64,000 bases of DNA, taken from contig CM034108.1 of assembly GCA_019914945.1 (NCBI GenBank), positions 9,240,280-9,304,279 of the forward strand. Direction: 5' to 3'. The translations under genes and the position numbers were made by a program. How positions within the stretch are numbered: position 1 is the stretch's first letter; each line of letters starts with the position of its first letter. The DNA comes from Typha latifolia. Lineage: Eukaryota > Streptophyta > Magnoliopsida > Poales > Typhaceae. Positions 1 through 10,961 of the stretch are shown here, piece by piece. The notes beneath the pieces were generated by a model. That model was not told the DNA's origin, made no database searches, and saw only the letters and a program-made list of their open reading frames with translations.

Positions 1-410
1 TATCACTTCACCCTCTTATGGTTATATTTAAACTGAAATTATATTTTTTTTTTCATATTTAACTAATCTATGGGTCAAATTTGAAGTTACTCATCAGAGA
101 CAAAGTTATTGATAATTGGATAAATTTTTCAATGTATTTAAAAATATACCAATAAGATCTTAGATAACAAAGATATGATAAATATATTATGTCGTATCTT
201 TGTTATTTGAAATCTTATTGTTATTATGCATTTAATTTAAATGCATTAGAAAACTTATCCAATTATTAACAACTTTTTGTTAATAAGTATCTTCAAATTC
301 GACTTGTAGATTAATAAAATATGATGAATAAAATAATACCTTTAATTTGAATATAATAATAAGGGTGCAAACTGACACAAATAAAACTATAAGAGAATGA
401 AGTGTAATTA
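1..410. repeat. Foldback (MITE-like) inverted repeat
   Basis: The left part (about 1-190) and right part (about 199-408) are imperfect inverted copies. The sequence near 2-28 pairs with the complement of about 380-407, and 63-90 pairs with about 290-317. The arms flank a short A/T-rich centre, so the whole could fold into a hairpin of about 400 nt. No coding potential is visible. The left end coincides with the window edge, so the true terminus and any target duplication cannot be checked. Confidence 0.65.
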
Positions 411-578
411 GGCCTAACTATAGGGACATAAAAGACTTCTATAACTAAACATAGTATATAGATTGCCATTGGCGGCATCATGCATTGCGCGATCTATCTT
501 TGCTCTCACCTTAGAGGATTGTCGGTATTGTTAGACTCGGCCTTGATTTGACTTGATAGAGTGATCTACATATGTATA

Positions 579-1543
579 TGATGCGATTCGACACCGGATC
601 GGATCACCTCAAAAGATATTGGGCTCAATGGATTGAGTATAGTTATCTTATTTACTATTTTTATGTCGTTTAGTCAAAATCTTAGTATGTTAGGATTTTA
701 TTTAATTAGGTAAATTTGGATCTACACAGTTTCGGTAAAATATTCGAAGTTTTCAGATATCCGGTATCTATATACAACAAAATGAAGGGTTAATCTGAGA
801 AGATAACGACAACTGGTTTAGTTAAATTTGTTTATGACTTTTAATTTAATCTCTATAAATAGGGCCTTATGGGTTGTATCTTAGGCATGCTTGAAATGAA
901 GGATTAATTAGCTTTTGCCCTTGGATCTCTCTCAACCTGGCCACCGGCCTCTACATCTCCCCTCTCCCTCTTCACCAACCAACGCCATCTTTTCCGTTAG
1001 CACAGTCTCATCTAGCTTCTAATTACCCTCTTCCGTCGATCCCCTTAGTCCCGTAGGGCAGGCCTACTTCTCCCCTTTCGTCTCTCTATCTTAACTGTCT
1101 CTACTTTCCGTATGGTTTTCATCTTTACCACTACCACCGTTGTAGGCCAATCATAATTTTCAACCATCTATCACATCCACATATGCAAACCACCACCACC
1201 ACTATCTATTGTCGAGCCACCTCCATCAACTACTTAGCCTCCACTCCATAATGACTCCATCCTATACCTAGGAGTTCGTGTCTCCACCCATGGATTCCAA
1301 ATCCCGTGCAGACTTGAATCTCGTAGGTATGACCTCCGACCTTTGTCTGTCTTTTCGAAGATATATTCTGATCTACATATCCGATTTATGTGAAAATAGT
1401 TTCATTGGAAAGTTCTCTCCCAGGCTACCTGTATCAAAATTTCATGTTAATCTAACAACTATATCCTCCAAAATATATCTCGAAAGTTACGTCCTCAAAT
1501 CTGCCCAAAACCGCTACGAATTAGATCAAACCGGTTCATAACA
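579..1543 (+). repeat. 5' LTR of truncated Ty3/Gypsy element A
   Basis: This 965-bp stretch starts TGATGCGATT and ends ATAACA, directly before a PBS-like site. A second copy begins at 2463, and the two match over most of their length (for example 'cctcaaaagatattgggctcaatgg' type sequence, the leader module with 'aaaatattcg', and the pyrimidine-rich U5 with many ACC runs). It belongs to the same broad lineage as the LTRs at 17263 and 40729 (TGAT start, similar leader modules) but lacks the palindromic array. TSD not established because the other LTR is truncated. Confidence 0.75.
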
Positions 1544-1544
1544 A

Positions 1545-1558
1545 GTGATATCAGAGCC
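1545..1558 (+). promoter_or_regulatory. Primer-binding site of element A (tRNA-iMet type)
   Basis: GTGATATCAGAGCC lies two bases after the LTR end. It differs by one base from TGGTATCAGAGC, the standard plant PBS complementary to the 3' end of initiator methionine tRNA. It is the point where minus-strand DNA synthesis would begin. Confidence 0.75.
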
Positions 1559-1576
1559 AACGATCCTCAGACCGTC

Positions 1577-2456
1577 ATGGCTACAACAAGATCGAAGGCA
1601 GCAAAGCAAATGAGGCGATCATCTCAAACATTAGAGCAAGGCATGGAGACGGACCACATGAGTCCGTCTAGATCACTATCTCCACCAAGCTCGCGAGGTC
1701 GGACGGAAGGCCCTCCCGATCTCTCGCAAACCATGGCGCTCATGGCACAAATGATGTTGGAGATCAAGGCGACCCTTATTGACATGAACCAAAGTCGTCC
1801 AGGGTGTACACCTGATCATACCAATCGTGGAGAAGGTAATCAAGGCAGCACCTTGCCTAGAAACAATGAGGAAGAAGCAGTTAGGGCTGCGGCTTTTGTT
1901 GCTCCACAACTGGTTGCTGCCTAACCAAATCGTCGACCTCCACCTCATGAACAACATCACAGGTCAGAGGAGAATCCTCCACCGCTAGAATAGAACCAGT
2001 AAGGGTCAACTGTACAAGTACGATGGCCTCGGTGCGATAAACCACAACATTGACGTGCAGAATTTTCACCCTTGCATCCTAGACCACCTATGGCAGCAAA
2101 CCATGAAGAAGACCCATGGGATGAGTAGGGTGAACCCCACCATCGACCAAGGACAGAGGTGAAGGTGAAGAACCAGCAAAAGGCCACAACCGAGGACAAG
2201 TTAGGTGTATTCACTTAGGAGTATGAGACAGACTCAAGCTAAGTTGATCTAATCAACTTGATTATAAATTTGTGTCCAAACTTTCTTTGTGTTTTAGACC
2301 TGAAGAGTGGCCACTTGCAAGGACCAGATGTGATCAAGCCTGGGCTAGAGAAGATGAACTCGGACTTAGCTCAAATATTGGAAGCAAGGATTAGACAACC
2401 ACAAAAGGTTTGAAAACCACCATAGATACCTTAAGGACAAGGTGAACGGAAGCGTG
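1577..2456 (+). pseudogene. Gag N-terminus and residual internal region of element A
   Basis: An ATG 20 bases after the PBS opens a 115-residue frame starting MATTRSKAAKQ, the position and basic style of Gag in this lineage (compare MTTTRSMAARR at 41740). It contains a motif around 'MALMAQMMLEIKATL' that matches the Gag region before the capsid-like core in the other copies. The frame stops at 1924. The remaining 530 bases have no long frame and end in a polypurine-like GGAAGCGTGGTGGA immediately before the 3' LTR, the same tract that precedes LTRs at 45225 and 49577. Most of gag and all of pol are missing, so A is a deletion derivative of under 3 kb. No function remains. Confidence 0.7.
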
Positions 2457-2462
2457 GTGGAA

Positions 2463-3410
2463 TGATGCAATTTGGACCAGATCGAATCACCTCAAAAGAC
2501 ATTGGGCTCAATGGATCGAGTCTAGTTATCTTATTTATTATTCTTATGTGGTTTAGTCAAAGTCGTAGTATGTTAGGATTTTATTTAATTACCTAAATCT
2601 AGATCTACGTAGTTTCAGTAAAATATTCGCAGGATATTCTATATTCTACAGACATCCGAATAATATCAAACTAGTTGAAGAAGGTCGGTGACTTCCTTAT
2701 CTATAACTTTCATATTAGAATTTTTGGAGATTCAATATCTATCTACAGAAAAATGAAGGATTAATCCGAGAAGATAAGGAAGATTGGTTTAGTTAAATTT
2801 ATTTAGGGCCTTATGGCCTGTATCTTAAGCATGCTTGAAATGAAAAATTAATTGACTTTTGCCCTTTCATCTCTCTCAACCTGGCCGCCGGCTTGTACAT
2901 CTCCCTCCTCCCTCTTTATTAACCAACGCCACCTCATTCGTTGGCACGGTCTCATCTAACTTCTAATCTCCCTTTTCCACTGATACCCCTAGTCCCATAG
3001 GGTAGGTCTACTTCTCCCCCATCATCTCTCTATCTTAACCATCTCTACCTCCCGTATGGTTTTCATCTTTTTTGCTACCACTGTTGTAGGCCTATCATAG
3101 TCTTCAACTATCTATCGCATCCGCATCCGCAAACCACCACCACCACCATCTATTGCCGAGCTACCTCGATTAACTACTCGGCTTCTACTCCATTATCACC
3201 TCCATCCTATACCTAGGAGTCTGTGCCTCCACCCACGAATCCCAAATCCCGTGCAAACCTGAATCTCGTAGGTCTGACCCTCCGACCTTTGTCTACCTTT
3301 TTAAATATATCTTTCGATCTACACATCCGATTTATGTGAAATTAGTTTCGTTGGAAAGTTCTCTCCCAAGCTATCTCGTATCAAAATTTCACGTTGATCT
3401 ACCAATGGTG
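2463..3410 (+). repeat. 3' LTR of element A, truncated at its 3' end
   Basis: It starts TGATGCAATTTGG after the polypurine-like tract and is collinear with the LTR at 579 up to about 3402 (the shared 'cgtatcaaaatttcacgtt' type segment). It then breaks into unrelated Gag sequence of another element at about 3411, so the last part of U5 is lost. Confidence 0.75.
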
Positions 3411-5665
3411 GAATCACACCGATCTAATATCCCATAGGTCTAGGTGTGACATGTTAATGTCAATGATCCCCTCTTACCTATGCCTACACTTCATCCCCCA
3501 CCTCTGATACAAAACCCAAGACCGGCGGTGGTGGAACCCGAGAGGCGTGCGGCACCAGTGCGCTTCGTCAATGAAAAGGATTAGCACTTTGAGGATGAGG
3601 TTGATCCCTTTGGATATGGTGATGGACGTGCTCGAGGATTTAGAGGAGATCAATATGCACAAAGGTTTAGACCTGAACCAAGAATCTTTCATGAGCCCGA
3701 CAATGCTATTCGGGGGAACCGCACGCTTAGACTTTCTAAAATTCTAAGGTGGTGATCCAATTGATTGGGTATTTCAAGTGGAACAATACTTTGATTGTTA
3801 AGGGACAACGGAGGATGCAAAGGTCCAGATGATAAGCTTTCACCTCCAAGGAATGACTTTGCATTAGTATATATTAGTTATTCATGATGGAGGATTTACC
3901 GATTGGGCTGACTTTTGTAGGAGGATTACATGCAGATTTGGGACAGCGGCTTATGAAGATTTTGCTGCCACATTAAGCAAGATGGTTCAAAGAACGACTG
4001 TATTGGAGTACCAAGAAGAATTTAAAAGAGTTAGTAGTCGTTGTGAGCCACCTTTGCTTGAACCGACATTGATAAGCACATTTATTTTAGGGCTGCGAGA
4101 GGAGATACGGTGGATGTTCGTACTTTATATCCTACCACTCTTGAGGAGGCCTTTGAGAAGGCCGTGAGGATGGAGCAAAAATATATGACTCTCAAGATGG
4201 CAGTAAAAATAAGTTGGGGCAACCGAGATGGGCGGTTTGCACCTAGAACACCGATTGGAAATTTTGCGAGATTCAAAGACAGCGGCTGCTAGTACTAGAC
4301 AATGACCACCTTTGAGACCTCCTTTTGATGTTAGAGAAGGTACAAGACACCCCGTTCGAACTCTCACACTTGCCCAAGTGGAGGAGCAAAGAGCGAAGGA
4401 CATTTGCTTTCGATGCAATGAACATTTCACCCCCGATCATCGGTATTCCAAATCGATCGGGAGTGTGATGCTCATTGACGGTCTCGAGGAGGATGATGAA
4501 GTTGTCGATAATGGAGAGTGTCCAGAGGAGATCCATGAGGAGGCCGTTGGGGAGGGAGTGGAGGAAGATATCCAAGCGAAAATATCGATGCATGCATATT
4601 CGGGTGCTTCCCCGCCAAGGACATTATGGGTAGATGGACTTGTTAGAAAGCATTGTGTGCACATCCTCATTGATTTCAGGAGTACACACAACTTTCTAGA
4701 CGAGAGATTAGTGAGGAGATTGGGCTTGGATGCCGAACTGACCACGGGGTTTGACGTTGCTAATAGAGACGGCACAAAGCTTAAGGCGGAGAGCTTGTGT
4801 CGTCGGGTCGGTATACGGGTGCAAGGACATGACATCATTGTGGACTTGTATCCATTGGCGCTGCGAGAAGTGGACATTGTCCTTGGCACTCAGTGGTTAC
4901 AAAGCTTAAGACCCGTCATTTTTTATTTCCAAAGCATGTAGATGAAATTTAAGTAAGGAAACAAAGATGTGAGACTTGATGGCATTCGGTCTTCGCCGAT
5001 TCTTGCGATGCAGCTTTTGGTGGGGCTGCCTTGTGCGTATGATTTGGCCTATCTTCTTTAGTTAGGACCAGTAAGAGATGAGCCTCAAATGAGTTCAGGT
5101 ACTGTAATTAAATTGTCTAATTTATTAGATAACTTTTCTGGACTATTTGAGGAGCCACAAGAGTTACCACCGAGGCAAACGGCGGACCATCACATATAGA
5201 TTGTACTCGAGGCTGCACCGGCAAACATGAGACCATATCGGTACCACATGTACAAAAGGAAGTTATCTCCAAGATGGTAGCCGAGATATTGGAGGAAGGC
5301 CACATTCAACCAAGTCATAACTCATACTCATCCCCTGTGCTATTGGTGCAAAAAAAGGATGGGACGTGACGTTTTTGTGTTGACTATCTAGCACTAAACA
5401 CTATTACCGTTAAGGACCATTATCCATTCCGATCATAGAGGAGCTATTGGACGAGCTTGTAGGGGCGACTATATTCGGTAGAAGCTTGACTTAAGGGCTG
5501 AGTATCATCAAATTAGAGTTCACCCGGCGGATATCCACAAAACTACATTTCGAACTCCAGACGGGCATTACGAGTTTCGGGTGATGCCTTTTGGTCTCAC
5601 CAATGCTCCTGCAATCTCTATTGCGAAGGTATGTCTTGGTATTCTTTGACGATATTTTAGTTATA
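3411..5665 (+). pseudogene. Broken gag-protease-RT of an L-family Ty3/Gypsy element
   Basis: Translated pieces in changing frames give Gag capsid-like sequence (3547-4290), a zinc knuckle-like stretch CFRCNEHFTPDHRY near 4400, a retropepsin-like domain (about 4620-4941) and reverse transcriptase up to FFDDI (about 5650). It is collinear with 18640-20160, so both derive from one family. The protease active site reads DFRSTHNF instead of the D-T/S-G-STHNF seen in the other copies, so the catalytic D is followed by two substitutions and the enzyme would be dead. Many stops and frameshifts interrupt it. It lacks its own 5' LTR and start, being joined to element A at about 3411, and stops in the RT palm, where it meets minus-strand element B. 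Confidence 0.8.
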
Positions 5666-7769
5666 GTAGGACTGAATTGGTGCATTGGAATGATCTGAAT
5701 TTGGTGGTCATGTCGACGGGTCGACGGTAGTCCTCGGGACTCCCTGAAGAGGTTATTGAATTCCTGCAGCAGCTTCTTCATGTCAGTGGTATTCCATTTG
5801 ACGGTGGATATTCTGGCTCAAAGAATAGCCATTTGTAAGAGTAGAGCTCAGTCCCTTGCACATGGAAGTCCCAACAAAGGTTGCAATGCTGGCCCTTGCC
5901 GCGGTTGATTTTCATCCAAGAGAACTCTCCGACCATTCCTTTGAAATGTAAGTGTGAGGTTTGTAAAATCAAATGTTACGGGTCCCAAGCTTTAAAGCCA
6001 TTTAGTCCCCAAGATGATGTCGGCACCCCACAAGGCCAATGGATAAAGATCTAATGTGAAAGCTTGGCCTTGCACCTTCAACTCCACACCTCCGCAAATA
6101 AAATCAGCCCGCAATGTGGTGCCATCTCCTATCGTCACATTGAACCCGTCTGTGGGTTTCGACCGAGCCCAATCTTCCTAAGAATCCTCTTGTCAATGAA
6201 GTTGTGAGTGGACCCGATGTCAATCAAGATTCTCACTATGGTTTTCTTGACTACACCGTTTACCGCAAGGTCTTTGGTGCGGCTGTCCTGGAATAGGCGT
6301 GGAGGGAGATTTCGGTCATAATGTCTTCCATGGGCTGCTCCTCCACTACTCCTTCTTGCTGTTCAGCCACACCCTTATCTTTAGTTGCAACCTGATCCTC
6401 AGCTTCCTCGAATCCATCTATTAGCACCACCGATCCCATCGGTTTAGCGCAGCGATGTCTAGGTACAAACTTCTCATCACAGCGAAAGTATAGACCTTTG
6501 GCTCTTTGCTCCTCCGCTTGAGCAGGTGTGAGTGCTCAACCCGGACCTCTGGGTGCGTACTTCACATCATGGGAGGGTCTTAGGGGTGCTCGAGGAGGCA
6601 CCATTGTAGCAGCAGCTCTTGGTATACTAGCCGCATTTTCTACTGCTATGGTAGGCTGAACTAGGTTGCGACTATCTTAGCTTGTCTAGTTCTATTTGAT
6701 GTGTATCTTCATTTGCTCGATGCTTGTCTTCCATTAGTATTGCATCCTCGAATGCCTTCTTTAAGGTTCTAGGCCTTAAATCCCTCACGTTGGCTTGTAT
6801 GTCTCCCCGTAGCCCCAAGATAAAACTGCTATGAAGTTGTTGATCAGTCCAAGGAGGTTGGCAACGGCTACTTATTCTCTCAAATTCTTCTTGATATGCT
6901 CCAACCGTGGTCCTTTGCACGCCTTTTGAGATAAGAACATCAAAGTCTTCATACCCCGATGCTCCAAATCGCTGCATGATATTGATGTAAAAATTGGCCC
7001 AACTTTCAATCATATCATGCGCATTGGCTACTCGAAACCAATGAAGTGCCGCATCTTCAAGGTGGAAGCTCGCAAGCGTTACCTTATACTCTTCCGCTAT
7101 ACTTTGGTATGCGAAAAATTATTCCACCCTATACAACCAATCGACCAGGTCACCACCTTTGAACTTTGGAAATTCGAGACACACGGTTCGCCCATGGATA
7201 TCGTTGTCTTAGTCTGGATCATATCCAAGCCCTTGTCTAACCTGAGGAGGATGCATCATGAATGGTTGATGATCCCTCCTTCAGTTTATGTTAACTCGAC
7301 GCGGTTCCGGTTCGTCTTGCCCCGCCCAAGGGTCTAGATCTCCAAGATGATCTCCATTTAGGTTTGCTCGACGGACGGGCTCACCCGCAACTTGGCCTGG
7401 CGGAACCATCCTTGCTGGTCTCTACCCATAGGGTTGTGGCAGCAAAGGTTCTTGCTGGTGAAGGTTTTGAACCGATGGTGGCGGGTTCATGGTGGTAGAC
7501 TCGCATCGGGGGGTCGTTGGTGTATTTTCGATCGCCATAGCTTCTCTTGTTGCCCGTATTTCCCGCATCATCTCCATCATCATCTGATTATTGATGGCCA
7601 TCTATTCGGAAAGAGATCCAATCATGGCTTGAACGCTAGGCTCTTTCGTATTCAGATTCGGTTGGGCAGTTTTGCGGGTGGAAGTTCCCGTAGCCGTTTC
7701 CCCCTTCTCTATTGGGGAAATCTCGTCCTCCTCGTTTCGCCGTGCAGCCATGGCTCTTGGTTGTTGTCA
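5666..7769 (-). pseudogene. Broken gag-protease of element B (D family, minus strand)
   Basis: On the minus strand an ATG at 7769 starts MTTTRAMAARR, the same Gag start as element D. The capsid-like core is open at 7013-6672 (SWANFYINIMQRFGASGYED and the QEEFERISSRC block). The zinc knuckle-like motif and acidic spacer lie near 6500-6400 and the retropepsin near 6250-5990. The RT beginning (EPRGLPSTRRHDHQI-like) is cut at about 5666. Sequence similarity to 41740-43800 is clear throughout. Frames are broken by several stops. The element faces the L-family fragment, and both are truncated inside RT, which suggests a deletion or rearrangement joining two insertions. Confidence 0.8.
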
Positions 7770-7805
7770 TAGGAAGTGCATGTTTAAGAAACGGTGGCTC
7801 TAATA

Positions 7806-8378
7806 GATGGTGGTGGAAGGATTATAGATGATGAAAAAGGTTAGGACAAGGGTAGAGAGATTTGAAGAAGGGGGAGAAGTGGGCTGCCCCTAAGGGACTA
7901 GGGTTAGTGGCTAGTCGAGGGAGGTTAGAAGCGGCAGAGCCGGGGGATGAGGGAACGAGAGAGAAGGAGAAGAAGAAGATTAGGGCAAAAACTCAATTCA
8001 TTCAATAATCCCTTTTTGGTTGTCATCCACACCTTAAGAGATTAACCAAATAATTCAAAAATGATAATTATTAACCCTAAAAATAGTGGATTTTTGTCGA
8101 CCGCGTTCAAACGCACAAAAAGCGTTCTCTGTCGATGTGAACCTGATGCAGGCGTTCAAACGTGTCATTCAAACGCGTCCGACCGTGTTCAAATACACAT
8201 TTCACATTCTCTATTTTTGTGAACCTGAAGTAGGTGTTCATAAGTGCATTCGAACGCACGAATGCAACCTATAAAAATCTTATTTTTTTCTAAATAAAAT
8301 ACTAAAACAATAAAAAAAAAGACACTCATAAGATGTATCCATGCTCGATACGACATCGGTGAAGTTTGAATCGTATCA
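7806..8378 (-). repeat. 5' LTR of element B, internally deleted
   Basis: Read on the minus strand it begins at 8378 with TGATACGATTCAAACTTCACC, the D-family LTR start. A degenerate palindromic array lies at 8085-8275 (cgttcaaacgc forms), then a TATA-like region and the pyrimidine-rich leader. Near 7806 the LTR breaks off, and a partial PBS (TATTAGAGCC) follows at about 7795-7805, so the last roughly 270 bp of U5 and half of the PBS were deleted. No TSD can be read. Confidence 0.75.
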
Positions 8379-9159
8379 GAATCATATCAGTATTAGCTTG
8401 TAGATCATTTCATCAAATATTTAAATAAACCTGAGGCTAATAACCATATCTTCATATAACAAGGAAAGATACATATCAGTGATTAATCAAATTTATCCAC
8501 ATAATAAAATGAACTATAATCATTATAGTGATACCACTAGTAGGCTATTTGCCATAGACTTAACTAGTCGGTTTGTTAGTCTACGCAGCATTCTACATTC
8601 TTTGCAAGATGAGGTAAGCTTCAAATTAAAGGTAGTGCAGATGCAAGAAAAGTGAAAAATGTTTTAATAAGTCGAGAAAGTTTACTTTATCTTGTAAAGT
8701 TCTCACTTTTATTTTAATTCATTATTTTTAGATTCCTTTACAAGTAAAATGTTCAAGCGCTTTATATAGAGACAAAATGAAACTTAGCTATTAAGGTTCA
8801 TAAATATCTTCTCTAAAAATTTATGAGGCTAGAGATAATATCAAGACTCATAATATCTTCTCTAGATACTTAGGAGGCTAGTGATAACACCAGGTTCCTA
8901 AATACCTCCTCTAACTAGATAAGGCACAAATGAGACTTTGATTGTCCCAAAAGTCAACAAAAATGGCTACCACACTTATCTATTGAATAATATACTAGTA
9001 GGTAAATATTAGTCTTGTCTATTTACTATAGTGTACCTTGAATCTAGTTTTGCTATGATGCTTAGGCCTTTGAGCATCTATTGTACTTTGGTTTTGATCA
9101 AAATTTTAATAAGGCATCATATTCTCTTTCATCTAATGCGCAATCGTCTCGTCGCGTGC
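8379..9159. other. No gene seen; short degenerate tandem repeat at 8793-8918
   Basis: A/T-rich sequence without a supported frame. Within it a unit of about 50 bp (core 'ataatatcttctcta...ggaggctag') occurs about two and a half times between 8793 and 8918. The last bases, CGTGC at 9155-9159, are the left target duplication of the solo LTR. Confidence 0.6.
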
Positions 9160-10164
9160 TGATACGATCACACCTCTGGCTATGGAGCTCTAATACCAGC
9201 TTGATATGATCTCTCCTTTATGGCTAAAGATCGATCTTTTCTAATTCTCAGATCTGGACTAGATCTTGCACGGAACTTTGAAATAAGATCCGAAATATTC
9301 CGCCGTCGGATCGTCGTGAAACTTTGATATGTTGTAGCCCCAGAAAAGAGCTTTCCAGAAAATCTAGTTTCAGGCGAATCGGAGTTGGGGATCTCGAGAT
9401 ATCATTCGTTTAGTGGACGAACGTCAGGATGCTCTGTTTTGGATTCGTGGATGGAGGCACGAGATCCTAGGTAATGGTGGATGGTGGAGGACCGGCGTTA
9501 ATGGGGTGGCACCGGTGAAAAGTGATGGTGGAAGGGTTGTGGTTGATGGAAGGATTAGGGCAAGTGTTGGATAGATTGGACGAAGGGGGAGAAGAGGGCC
9601 ACCCCTAAGGGACTAGGGTGATTAGCCGGACGAGGGAGGTTAGAAGCGGCGTCGCCGGGGATTGAGAGAACGGGAGCGAAGAAGACGAAGGAGGCAAGGC
9701 AAAACTCAATCTCAATAATCAATACTCAATTTGGTTGCCTACCACATCCTTTTATAGGCTAACCAACAACTCAAATTAACCATAAAAACACAATTTTCGT
9801 CGACCGCGTTCGAACTCGCCCGACCGCGTTCGAACGCATCGAGTTCGCTCTTCTGGATTTGCGAACGCAATGCAGGCGTTCGAACGCGCGATCGAACGCG
9901 CCTGTTGGTATTTGCGAACGCGCCTGTCGGTATTTGCGAACGCGATGCGGGCGTTCACGGTACGTTCGAACGCACCGCGTTCGAACGCACAAGCATATTC
10001 TTTCACCACGTTCACAAATTGCGTTCGAACTCACTCCACCCGCGTTCGAACGCGACTTATAGAAAACTTATTTTAATAGAAATTAAACACTAAAACATGA
10101 AATAAAAACACTCCTAAAGTGAATCCATGCTCGAGACGACGTCGGTAAAGTCCGAATCGTATCA
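9160..10164 (-). mobile_element. Solo LTR of the D family with perfect TSD
   Basis: A 1005-bp LTR in minus orientation: its biological start is at 10164 (TGATACGATTCGGAC read on the minus strand) and its end at 9160 (ATCGTATCA read on the minus strand). It is flanked on both sides by CGTGC (9155-9159 and 10165-10169), a perfect 5-bp TSD. The termini form a 9-bp inverted repeat TGATACGAT/ATCGTATCA. It holds a long palindromic array (9797-10058) and a TATA box (minus strand, about 9757-9748). About 30 bp inside its 3' end it contains an extra PBS-like stretch. No internal region is left, so it arose by LTR-LTR recombination. Confidence 0.93.
9797..10058. repeat. GCGTTCGAACGC palindromic array in solo LTR
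   Basis: About eight copies of the 12-bp palindrome or close variants (GCGTTCGAACTC, GATCGAACGC, ACGTTCGAACGC) are spaced irregularly, with half-sites such as TTTGCGAACGCGATGC between them. The array is in U3, about 40 bp upstream of the LTR TATA box in transcription sense. It produces spurious open frames on both strands with repeated RSNA-like peptides. Confidence 0.9.
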
Positions 10165-10961
10165 CGTGCTTGCAATTTTTCAATTGCGCCCTGTCACTTT
10201 TTCCCAGTTGGTGTTTCGCTCTCTTGGCAGCATGGCAGCCTTTGGGAGGTTCTTTTATAAGTCATTTCTCTTAGGAATAAATGGCCAAGAGTAATTTATA
10301 TAAATTAACCCTTTGCTAATTCATATTTGGCTAGTCTGCCCGTTGCGGCAAGTTTGGAGAGCTTTTGACTTCTCACCTTTGCCTTGTGAGACTCCTTTGA
10401 AGGATGGGTGAGGCCTGCATATAGTACTGCCTCAAAGGTCCTTCACAACTCCTCAAAATTTTTTTGACTATGTCTTTGATCATTTTAATCAAATTTTTGG
10501 CAACTTACATTGTCTTATTTATTATTGATTCGGGCAAAAAAAATTTCTATGTCTTATTTTTATTACTTAGTAATTTAAGATTAATCAGTTTTGTACGAGT
10601 CTATAATTTTTTACCACCTAAGAGTTTGCATAGGTCAAAGATGATTCTTCTTTTGTTTTTTGTTTCTTATGCTATATATCTCCCTATTTTAGTCAATCTT
10701 CTAGATCACAATGTGCCATTTGCACAAAATTATTTTTCATAATAGCAAGATTGAGCTATTCGAAGCTGATTGCCTTCATTTTCTAACAGAATCCATGTAA
10801 ACATAATATATATGATAAAATGATTAATTCCAAAAGAACGTTCAACTACCGCGAGAGTTACTAATATTAATGAGCATTAGTAAAAAACACGACATTCCGT
10901 AACCCGAGAAACGTACGATAATGACAAAAAGTTTACTCTAAATCCAAGGTAATTAAATTAC
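10165..10961. other. No gene seen
   Basis: A/T-rich spacer between the solo LTR and the glycosyltransferase stop. A 92-codon frame at 10464-10742 is low-complexity hydrophobic and unsupported. The last 200 bases would be the 3' flank or UTR of the minus-strand gene. Confidence 0.5.

Noticed and set aside
9797..10058. CRISPR-like array
   Set aside because: Units are palindromes with irregular spacing in a plant LTR, with no cas genes. Not a CRISPR.
9771..10093. Overlapping frames on both strands with repeated RSNA/FERT-type peptides, also near 36844-37182, 48186-48530 and 50335-50600
   Set aside because: They are translations of the GCGTTCGAACGC array, open in several frames because the unit lacks stops. 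No independent coding evidence.
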